A stretch of DNA of 34,342 nt from Candidatus Saganbacteria bacterium (lineage in GTDB: Bacteria > Margulisbacteria > WOR-1 > O2-12-FULL-45-9), in the NCBI GenBank assembly GCA_016932255.1, contig JAFGDE010000022.1, positions 1 to 34,342 of the forward strand, read 5' to 3'. A model generated the notes under the pieces. The model ran no database searches. It was not told where the DNA came from and saw only the letters and a list, made by a program, of their open reading frames with translations. The position numbers were made by a program, and so were the translations under genes. Positions 15,325-25,400 of the stretch are shown piece by piece (within the stretch, counting starts at the first letter, position 1; each line of letters begins with the position of its first letter).

Positions 15325-15346
15325 GAGCCGCAGCATCAGCTAAGAT
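15318..15346 (+). promoter_or_regulatory. Promoter of pcm, predicted leaderless
   Basis: TTGTCA at 15318-15323, a 17-base spacer, TAAGAT at 15341-15346, ending 8 bases before ATG 15355. Confidence 0.65.
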
Positions 15347-15354
15347 ATGCCTGT

Positions 15355-15993
15355 ATGGACCATGACCGGCTGAGAAAAAATATGGTCCGCTTCCAGCTGC
15401 TGCCGCGCGGGATCGAAGACCCTCGCGTGATCAAGGCTTTTGAGACCGTAGCGCGCCATGCTTTTGTGCCTAAAGACCTTGAGCCTTCAGCCTATGAGGA
15501 CTGCGCCCTGCCCATCGGCAATGACCAGACCATTTCACAGCCGTATATCGTCGCCAGGATGACGGAATTATTGGAGCTGACAGGCAAAGAGACCGTGCTG
15601 GAGATCGGCACAGGCTCAGGCTATCAGGCCGCCATCCTCTCGCAGCTGTGCAACAAGGTCCATACTGTCGAACAAGTGCCTGAACTTTCGGCCAGAGCGC
15701 AAAAGACCTGCGACACTCTTGGCTATAAGAACATTGCTTTTCATACCGGCGACGGCAGCCTCGGCTGGCCGGACAGCGCGCCCTATGACGCCATCCTGGT
15801 GACCGCGGCTGCGCCCGACACTCCCCCGCCCCTGCTCGATCAATTAAAAGACAACGGCCGCCTCGTCATCCCATTGGGCGAGCGGCGCCTGCAGATCATG
15901 ACCCGGATCAGGAAAAATAATGGGATTTTCAGGACCGACCGCGGCGAGGCCTGCGTTTTTGTCCCTCTGCTGGGAAAATACGGCTGGCAATAG
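15355..15993 (+). CDS. pcm: Protein-L-isoaspartate O-methyltransferase
   Basis: Pcm, 212 residues, methylates L-isoaspartyl residues in aged proteins so that they can revert to aspartate. The motif GNDQTISQPYIVARM is diagnostic of the family, SAM binding is shown by VLEIGTGSGYQAAIL, and a later DAILVTAAAP and RLVIPLGE follow the usual order. Length is normal. A longer frame from 15253 would overlap speD and lacks homology, so the ATG at 15355 is preferred; it is 8 bases from the -10 box. It stands alone on its strand between the divergent speDB and the separately promoted rpsA. Confidence 0.93.
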   Translation: MDHDRLRKNMVRFQLLPRGIEDPRVIKAFETVARHAFVPKDLEPSAYEDCALPIGNDQTISQPYIVARMTELLELTGKETVLEIGTGSGYQAAILSQLCNKVHTVEQVPELSARAQKTCDTLGYKNIAFHTGDGSLGWPDSAPYDAILVTAAAPDTPPPLLDQLKDNGRLVIPLGERRLQIMTRIRKNNGIFRTDRGEACVFVPLLGKYGWQ

Positions 15994-16003
15994 GGCGCTC
16001 TCA

Positions 16004-16032
16004 TTGACCCTGCAAGGCTTCTATGTTATTCT
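16004..16032 (+). promoter_or_regulatory. Promoter of rpsA-pyrF
   Basis: TTGACC at 16004-16009, exact 17-base spacer, TATTCT at 16027-16032. Predicted transcription start near 16039, giving a leader of about 56 bases before ATG 16095. The leader can pair GCGCC (16046-16050) with GGCGC (16075-16079) just before the ribosome-binding site; any regulatory role is speculative. Confidence 0.72.
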
Positions 16033-16081
16033 TATCAGGTTGCGCGCGCCGAAGTCACAACCGCTGTAGACACAGGCGCAC

Positions 16082-16087
16082 AGGAGG
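16082..16087 (+). promoter_or_regulatory. Strong Shine-Dalgarno of rpsA
   Basis: AGGAGG at 16082-16087, 7 bases before ATG 16095. It decides the start of rpsA and contrasts with the leaderless genes around it. Confidence 0.9.
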
Positions 16088-16094
16088 TTTTACC

Positions 16095-17594
16095 ATGGCA
16101 GAAGAATACCTGGGTACGAGCATTGAAAAAGGCAAGGGGTCCGATGAGTTCATGGAGGTCGAAGCGCTGATACAGGAAACCCTGGCAGAAACAAAACGCC
16201 AGGCCAAAGCAGTTGAGACAGCACCCCCGGTTGCAGAAGCAAAACCCGAACCAGCCCCCAAGAAAGAAGCATCGATGAAAGCCACTACCATGGAACCTAA
16301 AAGCAAGCCAAAACCGGCCGCGCCGGCAGACAAGGCTGAAACGCCGCCGGCCCAGCCGACGACTTATGAATCGACCTTCAAGGAATACAAGCCCGGCGAT
16401 ATCGTCAAAGGCACGGTCATGAAAGTCGAGCCCGGAGCCGTGCTGGTCGACATCAAATACAAAGCCGACGGGATCATCCTGCCGGAAGAATTGAGCGACA
16501 GAAGCTCCAATTCGCCTGAAGAGATCGTTAAAGTCGGCGATGTCATCAACGTGTTCATTGAGAATCTGGAGAACAAGGAAGGCTACGTTGTCCTGTCCAA
16601 GACGCGTGCTGACCATGAAAAGCGCTGGCACGTGGCCTTTGACGCCAAGAAGAACCGCACCCTGCTGGAAGGCAAGGTCGTTCAGGTGGTCAAAGGCGGC
16701 CTGGTCGTGGAATGCGACGGCGTGCGCGGTTTCGTCCCGGCCTCTCAGGTCATGAAGCGCGGCCAGGAATCCTTGGACGCTTTCAAGGATCAGACCATCC
16801 CTGTCAAGGTCATCGAGGTCAACCGCCGTCAGGGCAAGATCATCATGTCGCACCGCCTCGGTGCGGGCGAAAAGGTCAAACAGGAATCATCCAAGATATT
16901 TGACGAGATCGAGGTCGGCCAGACCAGGAAGGGCACGGTCTCCAGCCTCAAGAACTTCGGCGCCTTTGTCAATCTGGGCGGGGTCGAAGGCCTGATCCAT
17001 CTCTCGGAGCTCTCCTGGAAGCGGGTCAAGCACCCGTCCGAAGTGCTCAAGGTCGGCCAGGAATTGGACGTGTTCGTCCTGGGCGTTGACCGGGTCAACA
17101 AGAAGATCGCCTTAGGCCTCAAGGAGCTTCAGCCTGATCCCTGGGAAAGAGCCACTCAACTCTTCAAGCCCGGCCAGGTCATTAAGGTTAAGGTCCTGCG
17201 CTTCTGCAAGTTCGGCGCTTTTGCCGACCTGGGCAATGACCTGGAAGGCCTGATCCATATCTCGGAAATGTCCAAGGAACCGATCGAAAAGCCTGAGGAC
17301 GCCGGCGTTAAGATCGGCGACGAGGTCGAAGTCAAGGTCCTGCGCGTCCTGCCTGAGGAACAGAAGATCGGCCTGTCGATCAAGGCCGCCAAAAAACAGC
17401 GGGAAAAACAGGAGATCAGAGAGACTTTAACGCAGGAACAGGAAAAACAGAAGGTCACCATCGGCGACATAATCGCGCAAAAGGAAAAGGAACGGGCCGA
17501 GCGCGAAGCTGAAGAGGTCGAGGACGAGGAAGAAGCCCAGGTCGAGCCGGGTGAAGCGCCGGCGGAAGGGCCCGGACAGGAAAACCCAGCTTGA
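16095..17594 (+). CDS. rpsA: Ribosomal protein S1 (four S1 domains)
   Basis: A 499-residue S1 protein, which helps the 30S subunit bind and unfold mRNA leaders. A low-complexity N-terminal segment of about 90 residues rich in Ala, Pro, Lys and Glu precedes four S1/OB repeats: residues about 98-170 (GDIVKGTVMKVEPGAVLVD), 185-255 (LEGKVVQVVKGGLVVE), 270-345 (GQTRKGTVSSLKNFGAFV) and 355-435 (GQVIKVKVLRFCKFGAFAD). The C-terminus is very acidic. Escherichia coli S1 has six domains; four-domain forms are common in other phyla. The ATG at 16095 follows a strong Shine-Dalgarno sequence; an upstream frame at 16023 overlaps the promoter. Its TGA overlaps the TTG start of pyrF. Confidence 0.92.
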   Translation: MAEEYLGTSIEKGKGSDEFMEVEALIQETLAETKRQAKAVETAPPVAEAKPEPAPKKEASMKATTMEPKSKPKPAAPADKAETPPAQPTTYESTFKEYKPGDIVKGTVMKVEPGAVLVDIKYKADGIILPEELSDRSSNSPEEIVKVGDVINVFIENLENKEGYVVLSKTRADHEKRWHVAFDAKKNRTLLEGKVVQVVKGGLVVECDGVRGFVPASQVMKRGQESLDAFKDQTIPVKVIEVNRRQGKIIMSHRLGAGEKVKQESSKIFDEIEVGQTRKGTVSSLKNFGAFVNLGGVEGLIHLSELSWKRVKHPSEVLKVGQELDVFVLGVDRVNKKIALGLKELQPDPWERATQLFKPGQVIKVKVLRFCKFGAFADLGNDLEGLIHISEMSKEPIEKPEDAGVKIGDEVEVKVLRVLPEEQKIGLSIKAAKKQREKQEIRETLTQEQEKQKVTIGDIIAQKEKERAEREAEEVEDEEEAQVEPGEAPAEGPGQENPA

Positions 17595-18388
17595 AGTTCC
17601 TGGACAAGTTAGACAAGGCGGTCAAACAGAACAACAGTCTGGTCTGTGTCGGCCTGGACGTTGATCTGCAGAAAGTCCCCCAGACCGTGCTGAACCAGGA
17701 AGACCCCATCTTTGTTTTCAACCGCGAGATCGTTAATGCCACCAAGGACCTGGTCTGCGCCTACAAGCCCAACATCGCTTTTTACGAGCGTTACGGCGTT
17801 TACGGCCTGGCCTCGCTGATCAAGACGATCGAGCTGATCCAGCAGACCGGCATCCCGGTCATCCTGGACGCCAAGCGCGGCGACATCGGCACCTCATCCG
17901 CCGCTTACGCCGAAGCAGCATTTAACATCTACAAAGCCGACGCGGTCACGGTCAGCCCGTACATGGGCAAAGACTCGCTGGAACCGTTCCTGGAATACCG
18001 CGACAAGGGCGTGATCGTGCTCTGCCTGACCAGCAACCCGGGCTCAAAGGATTTTCAGCGTGACATTTTCATCAACGTGGCTTTCCAGGTCAAGGACTGG
18101 AACAAGCATGGCAACCTCGGCCTGGTGGTCGGCGCGACTAAACCTGAGGACCTGGCTGAGATCAGGAAGATCGTAGGCGAGATGCCGATATTGATCCCGG
18201 GAGTCGGCGCCCAGGGCGCAGACTTGGCTGCCGCGGTCAAGGCCGGCGTTGACAAGCACGGCAACAGAGCGGTCATCAACTCTTCCCGCGGCATTATTTA
18301 TGCTTCCAAAGGCGAGGACTTTGCTCAGGCAGCAGCCGGCGCCGCCAGGAAGCTACGGGACGAGATCAATAAATATAGGGAAAAATAA
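17591..18388 (+). CDS. pyrF: Orotidine 5'-phosphate decarboxylase (type 2)
   Basis: PyrF, 265 residues, performs the last step of UMP synthesis. It belongs to the longer type 2 subfamily: VCVGLDVD near the start, the catalytic ILDAKRGDIGTSS with Lys95, then TVSPYMGKDSLEPFLEY, CLTSNPGS, VVGATKPEDL and LIPGVGAQG phosphate-binding loops. It starts at a TTG at 17591 that overlaps the rpsA stop (TTGA), and the reading MKFLDKLDKAV fits family N-termini; no ATG alternative exists. Translational coupling to rpsA is therefore likely. The rest of the pyr pathway is not in the window. Confidence 0.92.
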   Translation: MKFLDKLDKAVKQNNSLVCVGLDVDLQKVPQTVLNQEDPIFVFNREIVNATKDLVCAYKPNIAFYERYGVYGLASLIKTIELIQQTGIPVILDAKRGDIGTSSAAYAEAAFNIYKADAVTVSPYMGKDSLEPFLEYRDKGVIVLCLTSNPGSKDFQRDIFINVAFQVKDWNKHGNLGLVVGATKPEDLAEIRKIVGEMPILIPGVGAQGADLAAAVKAGVDKHGNRAVINSSRGIIYASKGEDFAQAAAGAARKLRDEINKYREK

Positions 18389-18394
18389 TATTAA

Positions 18395-18466
18395 GATGGC
18401 CCGAGGCTAAACGCCTCGGTTCCATCAAACAGTAAGGAACCGCGACGTTTAGTCGCTGGTTCCTTA
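18395..18466 (+). repeat. Double hairpin with matched loops (REPIN-like) between pyrF and queF
   Basis: Hairpin 1 (18395-18426): outer stem GATGG/CCATC, inner stem CCGAGGC/GCCTCGG, loop TAAAC. Hairpin 2 (18433-18466): stem TAAGGAACC/GGTTCCTTA with one bulged T, inner stem GCGAC/GTCGC, loop GTTTA. Read in opposite directions the two share the design stem-TAAAC-stem-GGTTCC, as in paired inverted REP elements. The loops are also complementary (CTAAACG with CGTTTAG), so a kissing interaction is possible. It could end rpsA-pyrF transcription or control queF; there is no U-tract. Confidence 0.75.
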
Positions 18467-18478
18467 GAAAAGTGATCG

Positions 18479-18814
18479 ATGAACATCGAAACGGTTGAAA
18501 ATAAATATCCGAAGAGGGACTATAACGTTCACATCGAGTTCCCGGAGTTCACCTGTGTCTGCCCCAAGACCGGACTGCCGGATTTTGCCACCATCACCAT
18601 CGACTACACGCCGGACAAACTGCTGGTGGAGTTGAAGTCGCTGAAGTTATACTTTGTTTCTTACCGGAATGAAGGTTCTTTCCACGAAACGGTCATCAAC
18701 AAGATATTGGATGACTTTGTGGCTGCTTGTAAGCCGCGTAAAATGAAGATCGTGGGCGAGTTCAATGTCAGAGGCGGGATCAGGACAACGGTCAGCGCGG
18801 AGCATTCGAACTAG
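18479..18814 (+). CDS. queF: NADPH-dependent 7-cyano-7-deazaguanine (preQ0) reductase
   Basis: QueF, 111 residues, reduces preQ0 to preQ1 in the queuosine pathway for tRNA modification. The active-site cysteine is Cys28 in FTCVCPKTGLPDFATI, with the general acid Asp33; the QueF signature ELKSLKLYFVSYRNEGSFHE follows and contains the glutamate that contacts substrate. Size fits the short unimodular (type I) enzymes. The ATG at 18479 has no Shine-Dalgarno; a poor TAGAAA hexamer ends 8 bases upstream. It lies after the double hairpin, with no sign of a preQ1 riboswitch. The TAG stop shares CTAG (18811-18814) with the stop of the convergent GNAT-like gene. Confidence 0.95.
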   Translation: MNIETVENKYPKRDYNVHIEFPEFTCVCPKTGLPDFATITIDYTPDKLLVELKSLKLYFVSYRNEGSFHETVINKILDDFVAACKPRKMKIVGEFNVRGGIRTTVSAEHSN

Positions 18815-19434
18815 GCCAGATCTCTTTGATATAGAGAGAATCTATCCAGGTTCCGGAAAATCCTGAATTCGATAGTTTCTTTGGTCAGATCAAGCTCTCT
18901 GAATCCGGCGCTTTTCATAGCCCTGGTCAGCATAGTTTCGCCGTTCTTTTCCTGCGAAACCACCATTCGTGCTCCCAGCTCATCCCTGGCCTCTGAACAA
19001 AAAGTTTCGATAAAAGCAGTGAATTCGGGCTCGGTCACCAGGTCGCGGTCCACGACCGCCTTGACCAGCTTGACCACACCCATTTCAGCCTCCCTGCCCC
19101 GTTCATAGACCTTGAACATGATCAGGCCGACCAGTCTGCCTTCGTGTTCCAGCAACCGTATATTGCCGCTGTTCAAGACCTGTTTGAACAGATCGATCTG
19201 CGTGCCGCGGTTCGTGCCGATATATTCACGGTTCTGTCTGACCAGTTGAGCGAACCGTTCGGTCACCGACCGGGCGTATTCCCCGCGCTGTTCCTGGGTC
19301 ATTTCTTGGGGAAGAAAAGGCCTGACATAGCGCTGTCTTGCTCCGGACAACTGGCTCATTGATCCGTGAAGCCGGAAATTGGGCTGCAAGCGGGCTGGCT
19401 TGCCGTTCGGTCCTAAACCGTTGATTCTTGTCAT
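18811..19434 (-). CDS. GNAT-like acetyltransferase, coupled to the SNF2 giant gene
   Basis: A 207-residue protein with a basic N-terminal extension of about 50 residues, then a GNAT-like core: LEHEGRLVGLIMFKVYERG resembles the beta4 strand region, GVVKLVKAVVDRDL could be the acetyl-CoA loop strand, and ETMLTRAMKSAGFREL is a typical late GNAT helix-turn. The pyrophosphate-binding Q/RxxGxG/A motif is not clear, so enzymatic activity is uncertain. An AAGGAG Shine-Dalgarno (plus-strand 19445-19450) overlaps the TAA of the upstream SNF2 gene and lies 10 bases before ATG, so the two proteins are translationally coupled and probably act together. The substrate is unknown. Confidence 0.66.
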   Translation of the reverse strand: MTRINGLGPNGKPARLQPNFRLHGSMSQLSGARQRYVRPFLPQEMTQEQRGEYARSVTERFAQLVRQNREYIGTNRGTQIDLFKQVLNSGNIRLLEHEGRLVGLIMFKVYERGREAEMGVVKLVKAVVDRDLVTEPEFTAFIETFCSEARDELGARMVVSQEKNGETMLTRAMKSAGFRELDLTKETIEFRIFRNLDRFSLYQRDLA

Positions 19435-19448
19435 CTTGCATCAGCTCC

Positions 19449-22400
19449 TTATACGCTCACTTTCAACCGCGCGAGCAATTTCTTGAAATAATAGACCAGC
19501 ATATGGGTGCAGATCGTTGTCTGGACCCCCCTGATAAATCTTGTTTCCCTGATCAAGCCTAAGGCGCGCAATTTCTGTTCAGGTATCGCCTGGAGGCTGC
19601 TGTAACCGGCGAATAGCTCTTGATAATCGGTCCATTTGATCGGCAGCAGGCGATGGGACCTTTCGATCAAAGCAGCGATCATTTTGCTCTTTTCTTCTGC
19701 TGAAAAATCGCCGTTGCTACTCAAGAGCAGATCAAGATCAGCAAAGAATCCCTCATTTTCAGCTCGTGACTCCGCCAGTCGCCGCAAGGCCGATACCTTT
19801 TCTTCGATCTCAGCGATCAATTCCGGCCTTGATAAGCTGTCCAGGTCGTTCCGATAGACGATCCCATGGAGGGGGCCTACTGATCTTTCGAGAATTGGAT
19901 CGGAGAATTTCAACAAGTCGATACTTTTAAGATCAACAACTTTTGGTTCTCCAGGAGCCAACGGAGCCTCAAGGGGCCGATCAGAAGCATCAACGTCCTT
20001 TTCCGATCCCGCGAACTGGAAATGCTGCCAGGCCACCTCAGGATTCAATGGCCTGGCTTTGCGTGCCAGCAGCAGCTGGGCTCTGGAGCCAGTTTTATCC
20101 TTGATGCTCTTGGCGATCTCTTCGCCGTACTGTGCCCGCAAAGCCCCATATGTTAAGTCGTCGATCTCTGCTTTTCCACGGCTGACCACATCAAAACCAA
20201 GTTCCTGGATCCCCTGAACAAAATCATCGCCGATCTCCCGGTCTGTCGTAGTAATAGCTAGGTAACCGTTATCCTTGAGAACGCGGTGAGCCTCAGCCAG
20301 TGTTCTGGCACGCTGGTGCTGGGGGACCAGAGATAAAGAGGCGTTGTCAACCATATCAAATTTTCCGTCACCAAAAGGCGGTCTCACCATGTTGCCGACG
20401 ACCCGATTAGCTGAAACGCCCAACCTGATCATGTTGTGGCTGAGATCAAGATCAGTGCCCACAGGCATTGGCAAGCCCAGGCGGGCCAAGACCGGCGCCA
20501 GTTCCTGCCAGGCCCGCATGCTGATCGATGGCCCGGAACCAGCAAACATGATCGTGGACGGGAATTCTATCCTGTTATCAAGGGATAATCGCACCAGGTG
20601 CCGGTTCTTCAACCAGTGGATCCAGTAAGGAGCCAAATTCTTCAGCTCGCTGGCATAGAGCTCAGCCGCGGTATCCCAGCCGTAATTAAGCGCCAAGAGG
20701 AACGCCTGCTGCGCCTTGGTCTGGGCCGGCGCAGCTGCCGCAGCCTTTGGCAGATACCCGTTCTCCGCTCTAACCCTGAATTTCTCGAATATCTGGGCTT
20801 CCAGCCGGGCCAGTTCCTCCCTGATCTCCGGCGTGATCAGTCCGTCGATAATAATGTCGGAAATAATGCGCTTCTTCAGCAGCAGGTTCTCGATCGCCAG
20901 ATCGATCGAGCGCTCGCCGCCCAGGATCAGGCTGACGACCTCGATATTCTCGCGGCCGGCATTGCGCTGTTCGTCGATCCGGTGGATCCGGTCAATGGCC
21001 TGGTCAACGGTCGACGGTTTGAGCGGTTTGTTGAAAAAGACGACCGTGGCCGCCGCGGTCAGGGAAATACTCTGCCCGCCGGTGCCTATCGTGGCCACAA
21101 AGACCTTTTTATCCTCGCCGTTCTGGAATTGATCGATCTCGGCCAAACGGTCCGATTTGCCCACCTCGCCGTCCATGTAAGCAACGCCATAGCTTTCATA
21201 TCTGGCCTTTAATCTTTGGGTGATCTCGCTGTAGGGTGAGAAAACGACCACTTTTTCGCCTCGGCCGGTTTTTTCTTCAATGATCCTGTCCAGGGCCAGA
21301 TATTTCAACGAACCTGTGCCATCAAAGCCAATTATCCCAGGATCGCAGGCTGCTTGCTGCAGCCGGGTTATTTTTGTTGAGGAAGTGACGTTATCAACTT
21401 CCCTGCCCAGGCTGGTCTGATAATCAAGTTCCCATTCAATATAATGATCGAGGACCTGCTCATAAGCCTGGCGCTGGGCAGCAGCCACGGCAGCATCCAG
21501 TTGAATGGTCTGTCCTTCCCAGAACATTTCGCCCGAGCCCGGATCGATCATCACGTCTTGATATACTTTGTCAGGCAGTCCGCTCAATACCTGGTCTTTT
21601 TTCCTTCTGATCATTACCTGTTTAACGATCTGGTGAAGCTCGCCCATCTTGGCCAGGTCATCCCCGCCATACTGGGCCTCAAATTGACGCCTATCGTGAA
21701 AAGTAGCCGGCATTAAAAAGCTTAAATAGGCGTAAAGGTCCTCGGCCCGGTTCTCCAGCGGTGTCCCTGTGACCAGGACCTTGCGGGCCGCCTGAATGGA
21801 TCTCACCTGCCGTGACCGCTCTGATCCGGTATTCTTGATGCCGTGGGCTTCGTCCACGATCAAGAAGTCCGGCTCGATACTGTTCATAAGCTGGGTCCGG
21901 CTGGCAGTACTGCCTCTGTTATTGCGTTCGATCAGGTTCTCATAATTAATGATAACAAAGTGCGGCTGGCCATTAGCCAGAGATCCTGGATCGGACAGAA
22001 ACGCGTCGATCTCCCTTCCTCCGGCTATGGCGGTGAATTCAATATCGGCGCGTTTTTCGGCATCGCGCAGCCGGGCCGGCACCACCTCGCTAATATTATT
22101 ATAGTGGTGGGAGCCCAACATGCTGATCCTAATAGGGCCGTCAATAAAGCGGTAAAGGTCTCTCACCCAGGCTTGTTTGGCTTCTTCCGGACAAACAATG
22201 AATATCGTCCGGGCGCCCGAGTTGACCGCGGCGACCAATGTTTGCACTGTTTTGCCAGAGCCCATTTCATCGGCCAGGATCGCCTGGCCCTGTTTCAGGA
22301 TCTGCCGCACAGCTTCGACCTGGAAAGGCCAGAGGTTCACGCCAGGCCGCAGGCCGCTAAGACCTGCCGCATAGGTCACCAGATCCCTGTAATATTGACG

Positions 22401-25400
22401 GGCCAGTTTCAATGCCGCTTTCCTGATCTGGCCTTCTTCCTTTCTGATATCCCGGGAAAGACATCTCAAACAAGCTTGGTCGTTCTCACAAAAAGCCTGA
22501 TAATAATTTTGTCTTAACAACAGAAAGGCCAAATTGACCGCTTTCTCATAAACAGTGGCCTTAGTGCTGCGTTCCAAGCGTTTATCTAGGATATTCTGCA
22601 ACTTCTGGATGATCTCGTCTCGCCTTTCCCTGACCGCTTGAGCATTCTTGTTTGGCATATCAAAGGTCGTTGGTTTGACCAGATCGCGCAACTCCAATGC
22701 TTTGAGCGCTTTGGTCACCATGATCCTTTTGACCATTAACTGGTCACAAACTTCCGGGCAAAGGTTCCAGATAACTTCAGCAAGTTCTTCATAATGCTCG
22801 ATGAACTCGGGAAGATATTCATCGGGCAAGAGTTTGTTTATCTCCAGAGCAACTTGCTCATATTTCTCATTATAAAAAGAGGCTTCCTGCATCTCTTTAA
22901 TAAATATTTTCTTACATTTATCCCAATATCCATGATAAACCAGCTCTGCCCCCCTCCATACCAGAAGCCACCTTTCCCCAGCCCTTTCCTCAGCCACAAG
23001 CCTGATCTCTTCTCCAATTATCGTCTTTAATGAGAGCCTTCTATATGAACCCTGGCAACTAAACAAATGAATGGCTCCACTAGCCGGGACTTTCATTTCG
23101 ATCGCTTGTGGAACAACATCTGATTCGCCTAAATAATATTTTTTAGCCTCATCTTGAAAAATCGCAATTACGTCAGAGGGTGCAACGAATTTTTTATCCT
23201 GCTTATCCCAATACCACTTATTAACCAGCTCCTGACCATCATGCACCAGAATCCATCTTTTGCCTTCTTTCTCCTCAGCTCCCAGCCTTACCTTCTTGCC
23301 GCCATACGATCTCATATAAATTTGCTTGGCTGCTCTTTTATAAACAAATATTCGCAATGCGCCATAAGCAGGAACAACCAGCTCGACTTCTGGAGGAGCT
23401 ATGTTTTGTTTTTCTAGATAGTAATCCTTCGCCGTTTCTCTATAGATCGATATTGGGTCAATCGTCACTGCAGAAAACTTATTGCCTTCTTTATGCCAAT
23501 ATCCTTTATAAATGAGCTCATCTCCGCAATAGGCCAAGATCCATCGCTTGCCATCCTTTTCCTCTGCTGTTATTTTCACAGTTTCTCCCATGAACCTTGT
23601 CATGGTCAGATTTATCGCAGATCCCAGAAAATAGAATAAATATATCCTCCCGTCATTCGCAACAACCATGTCAACATCTCTGGGGGCTTCATCCGTCTCG
23701 CCTGAATAATACTTCTTAGCTTGATCTTTGAATATTGAGACCGGATCCGGAGGCACAACAAATTCCTCCAGCTGTTCATTCCAATAACCTTGATAGACGA
23801 GCCCGTCACCGCTGTATCCCAGCAGCCATTTCTTGCCATCTGCCTCCTTAATAACCAGCCTGACAGTGCCCACTTTAGACCTATGAACAAATATTTTGAT
23901 CTGCTTGCGATTTACGCTAAAGAGATTGATGCATCCATCTCTCGCGGTCAGCTCTATCTCTTCTGGCATTTTATCAGTGGCCCCACAAAAATAGTCTCTG
24001 GCCGCTTCCCGGTAACTCGATAATGGATTAATAAAACGCTTTTCTTCCTGGCACCAATAATATCGCTGAATGAGCTTGTTACCTCCATACATCACCAACC
24101 ATCTTTTACCGTTCTTTTCCTTGGCAACTAATCTGATTTTTTTACCTTTATATCGTAGATAGCGAACGTGACAAGCCTTCCCTTCATACCGGAAAATAGA
24201 CACTTGTCCCGAAATATTTCGATCTATCTCGATCTCTTCAGGCAACTGATCCGTTTCCCCCAAATAGTATCTTTTGGCCGCTTCCTTATAGCGCGAGATG
24301 GGATCAAGTTCCTCTGTAACGAATCTTTCCGTTTCATTATCCCAATATCCCTGATAAACAAGTTCCTCTCCGCGATAGGCCAAAAACCACTTCTTACCAT
24401 CTTTCTCCTCGGCCACCAGCCTCACCTCATACTCTTGCCCAAAGTCGAAAGATGCCATGATTTTTCTTCCTTTATAGTGATAAAGATAGACTCCCTTTAT
24501 TTGTTTTTTAGTCGTTATTTCTTTTGGGGGTGTTTCAGCGATTCCAGCATAATAATTTCTGGCCTCTTCTCTAAAGATGGACAATGAATCGATCGCGCCC
24601 GCATAGAATCCTTCCCTTTCCTTATCCCAATATCCCTGATAAACAAGTTCTTCTCCGCGATAGGCCGATATCCACCTCTTGCCATCCCTATCTTCTGCTG
24701 TCAGCCGCAATTTATCCCCTTTCATTGTCTGTAGGCTTACAGATTTCCCAGATCCGTTATTTGAAAACACATGAATAACTCCAGAGGTGGGAACTTCTAG
24801 TTCAATTTCAACAGGAGGCTGGTCGGTTTTTTCTAAATAATATTCGCTGGCTTCTTTCCTGAAGATGAACATTGGATCAACAAAGCTAGCTTTATCCACA
24901 TCCCAATATGCCTTATTAACAAGTTTGGAGCCCTTATAAGCGAACAGCCATTTCTTGCCGTCTTGCTCTTCTGCAACCACCCTCACCTTCTCGCCTTTAC
25001 ACTGGCCGAAATGTAAAACTACGCCGCGTGAATCCAACGTGAAAATATGGAATTGTCCATGATCTGCTACTTCTATTTCAATCTCTCCTGGAGATATATC
25101 GCTTCTCCCTAAGAAATATTCCCTAGCTTGCATCCGATAGAGGGCAATAGCATCTGTAAATTTATTATATGAACTTTCCCAATATTTTTCATAAACCAAC
25201 TTATTGTCTTTATATATCATTATCCATCTTTTACCGTCTCTTTCAGCAGATGCGATCCTGACTTTCTCTCCCCTGCATTTTTTAGCTGTAATTAGAATGT
25301 TTGTTCGATTAACACTAAAAAGCGCCAATCGGCCATTGACCGGAATATTAATCTCTCGAGTTTCCGGCATTTCATCGCTCTGGCCGGTATAGAATTTTTT

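Noticed and set aside
16035-16853. Minus-strand frame of about 272 codons across rpsA
   Set aside because: Shadow frame of the S1 coding sequence; composition bias of the Ala/Pro/Lys/Glu segment creates it.
18389-18478. A preQ1 riboswitch upstream of queF
   Set aside because: The leader has no A-rich tail or C-rich loop of the preQ1-I type; the two hairpins have symmetric loops and look like a palindromic repeat pair instead.
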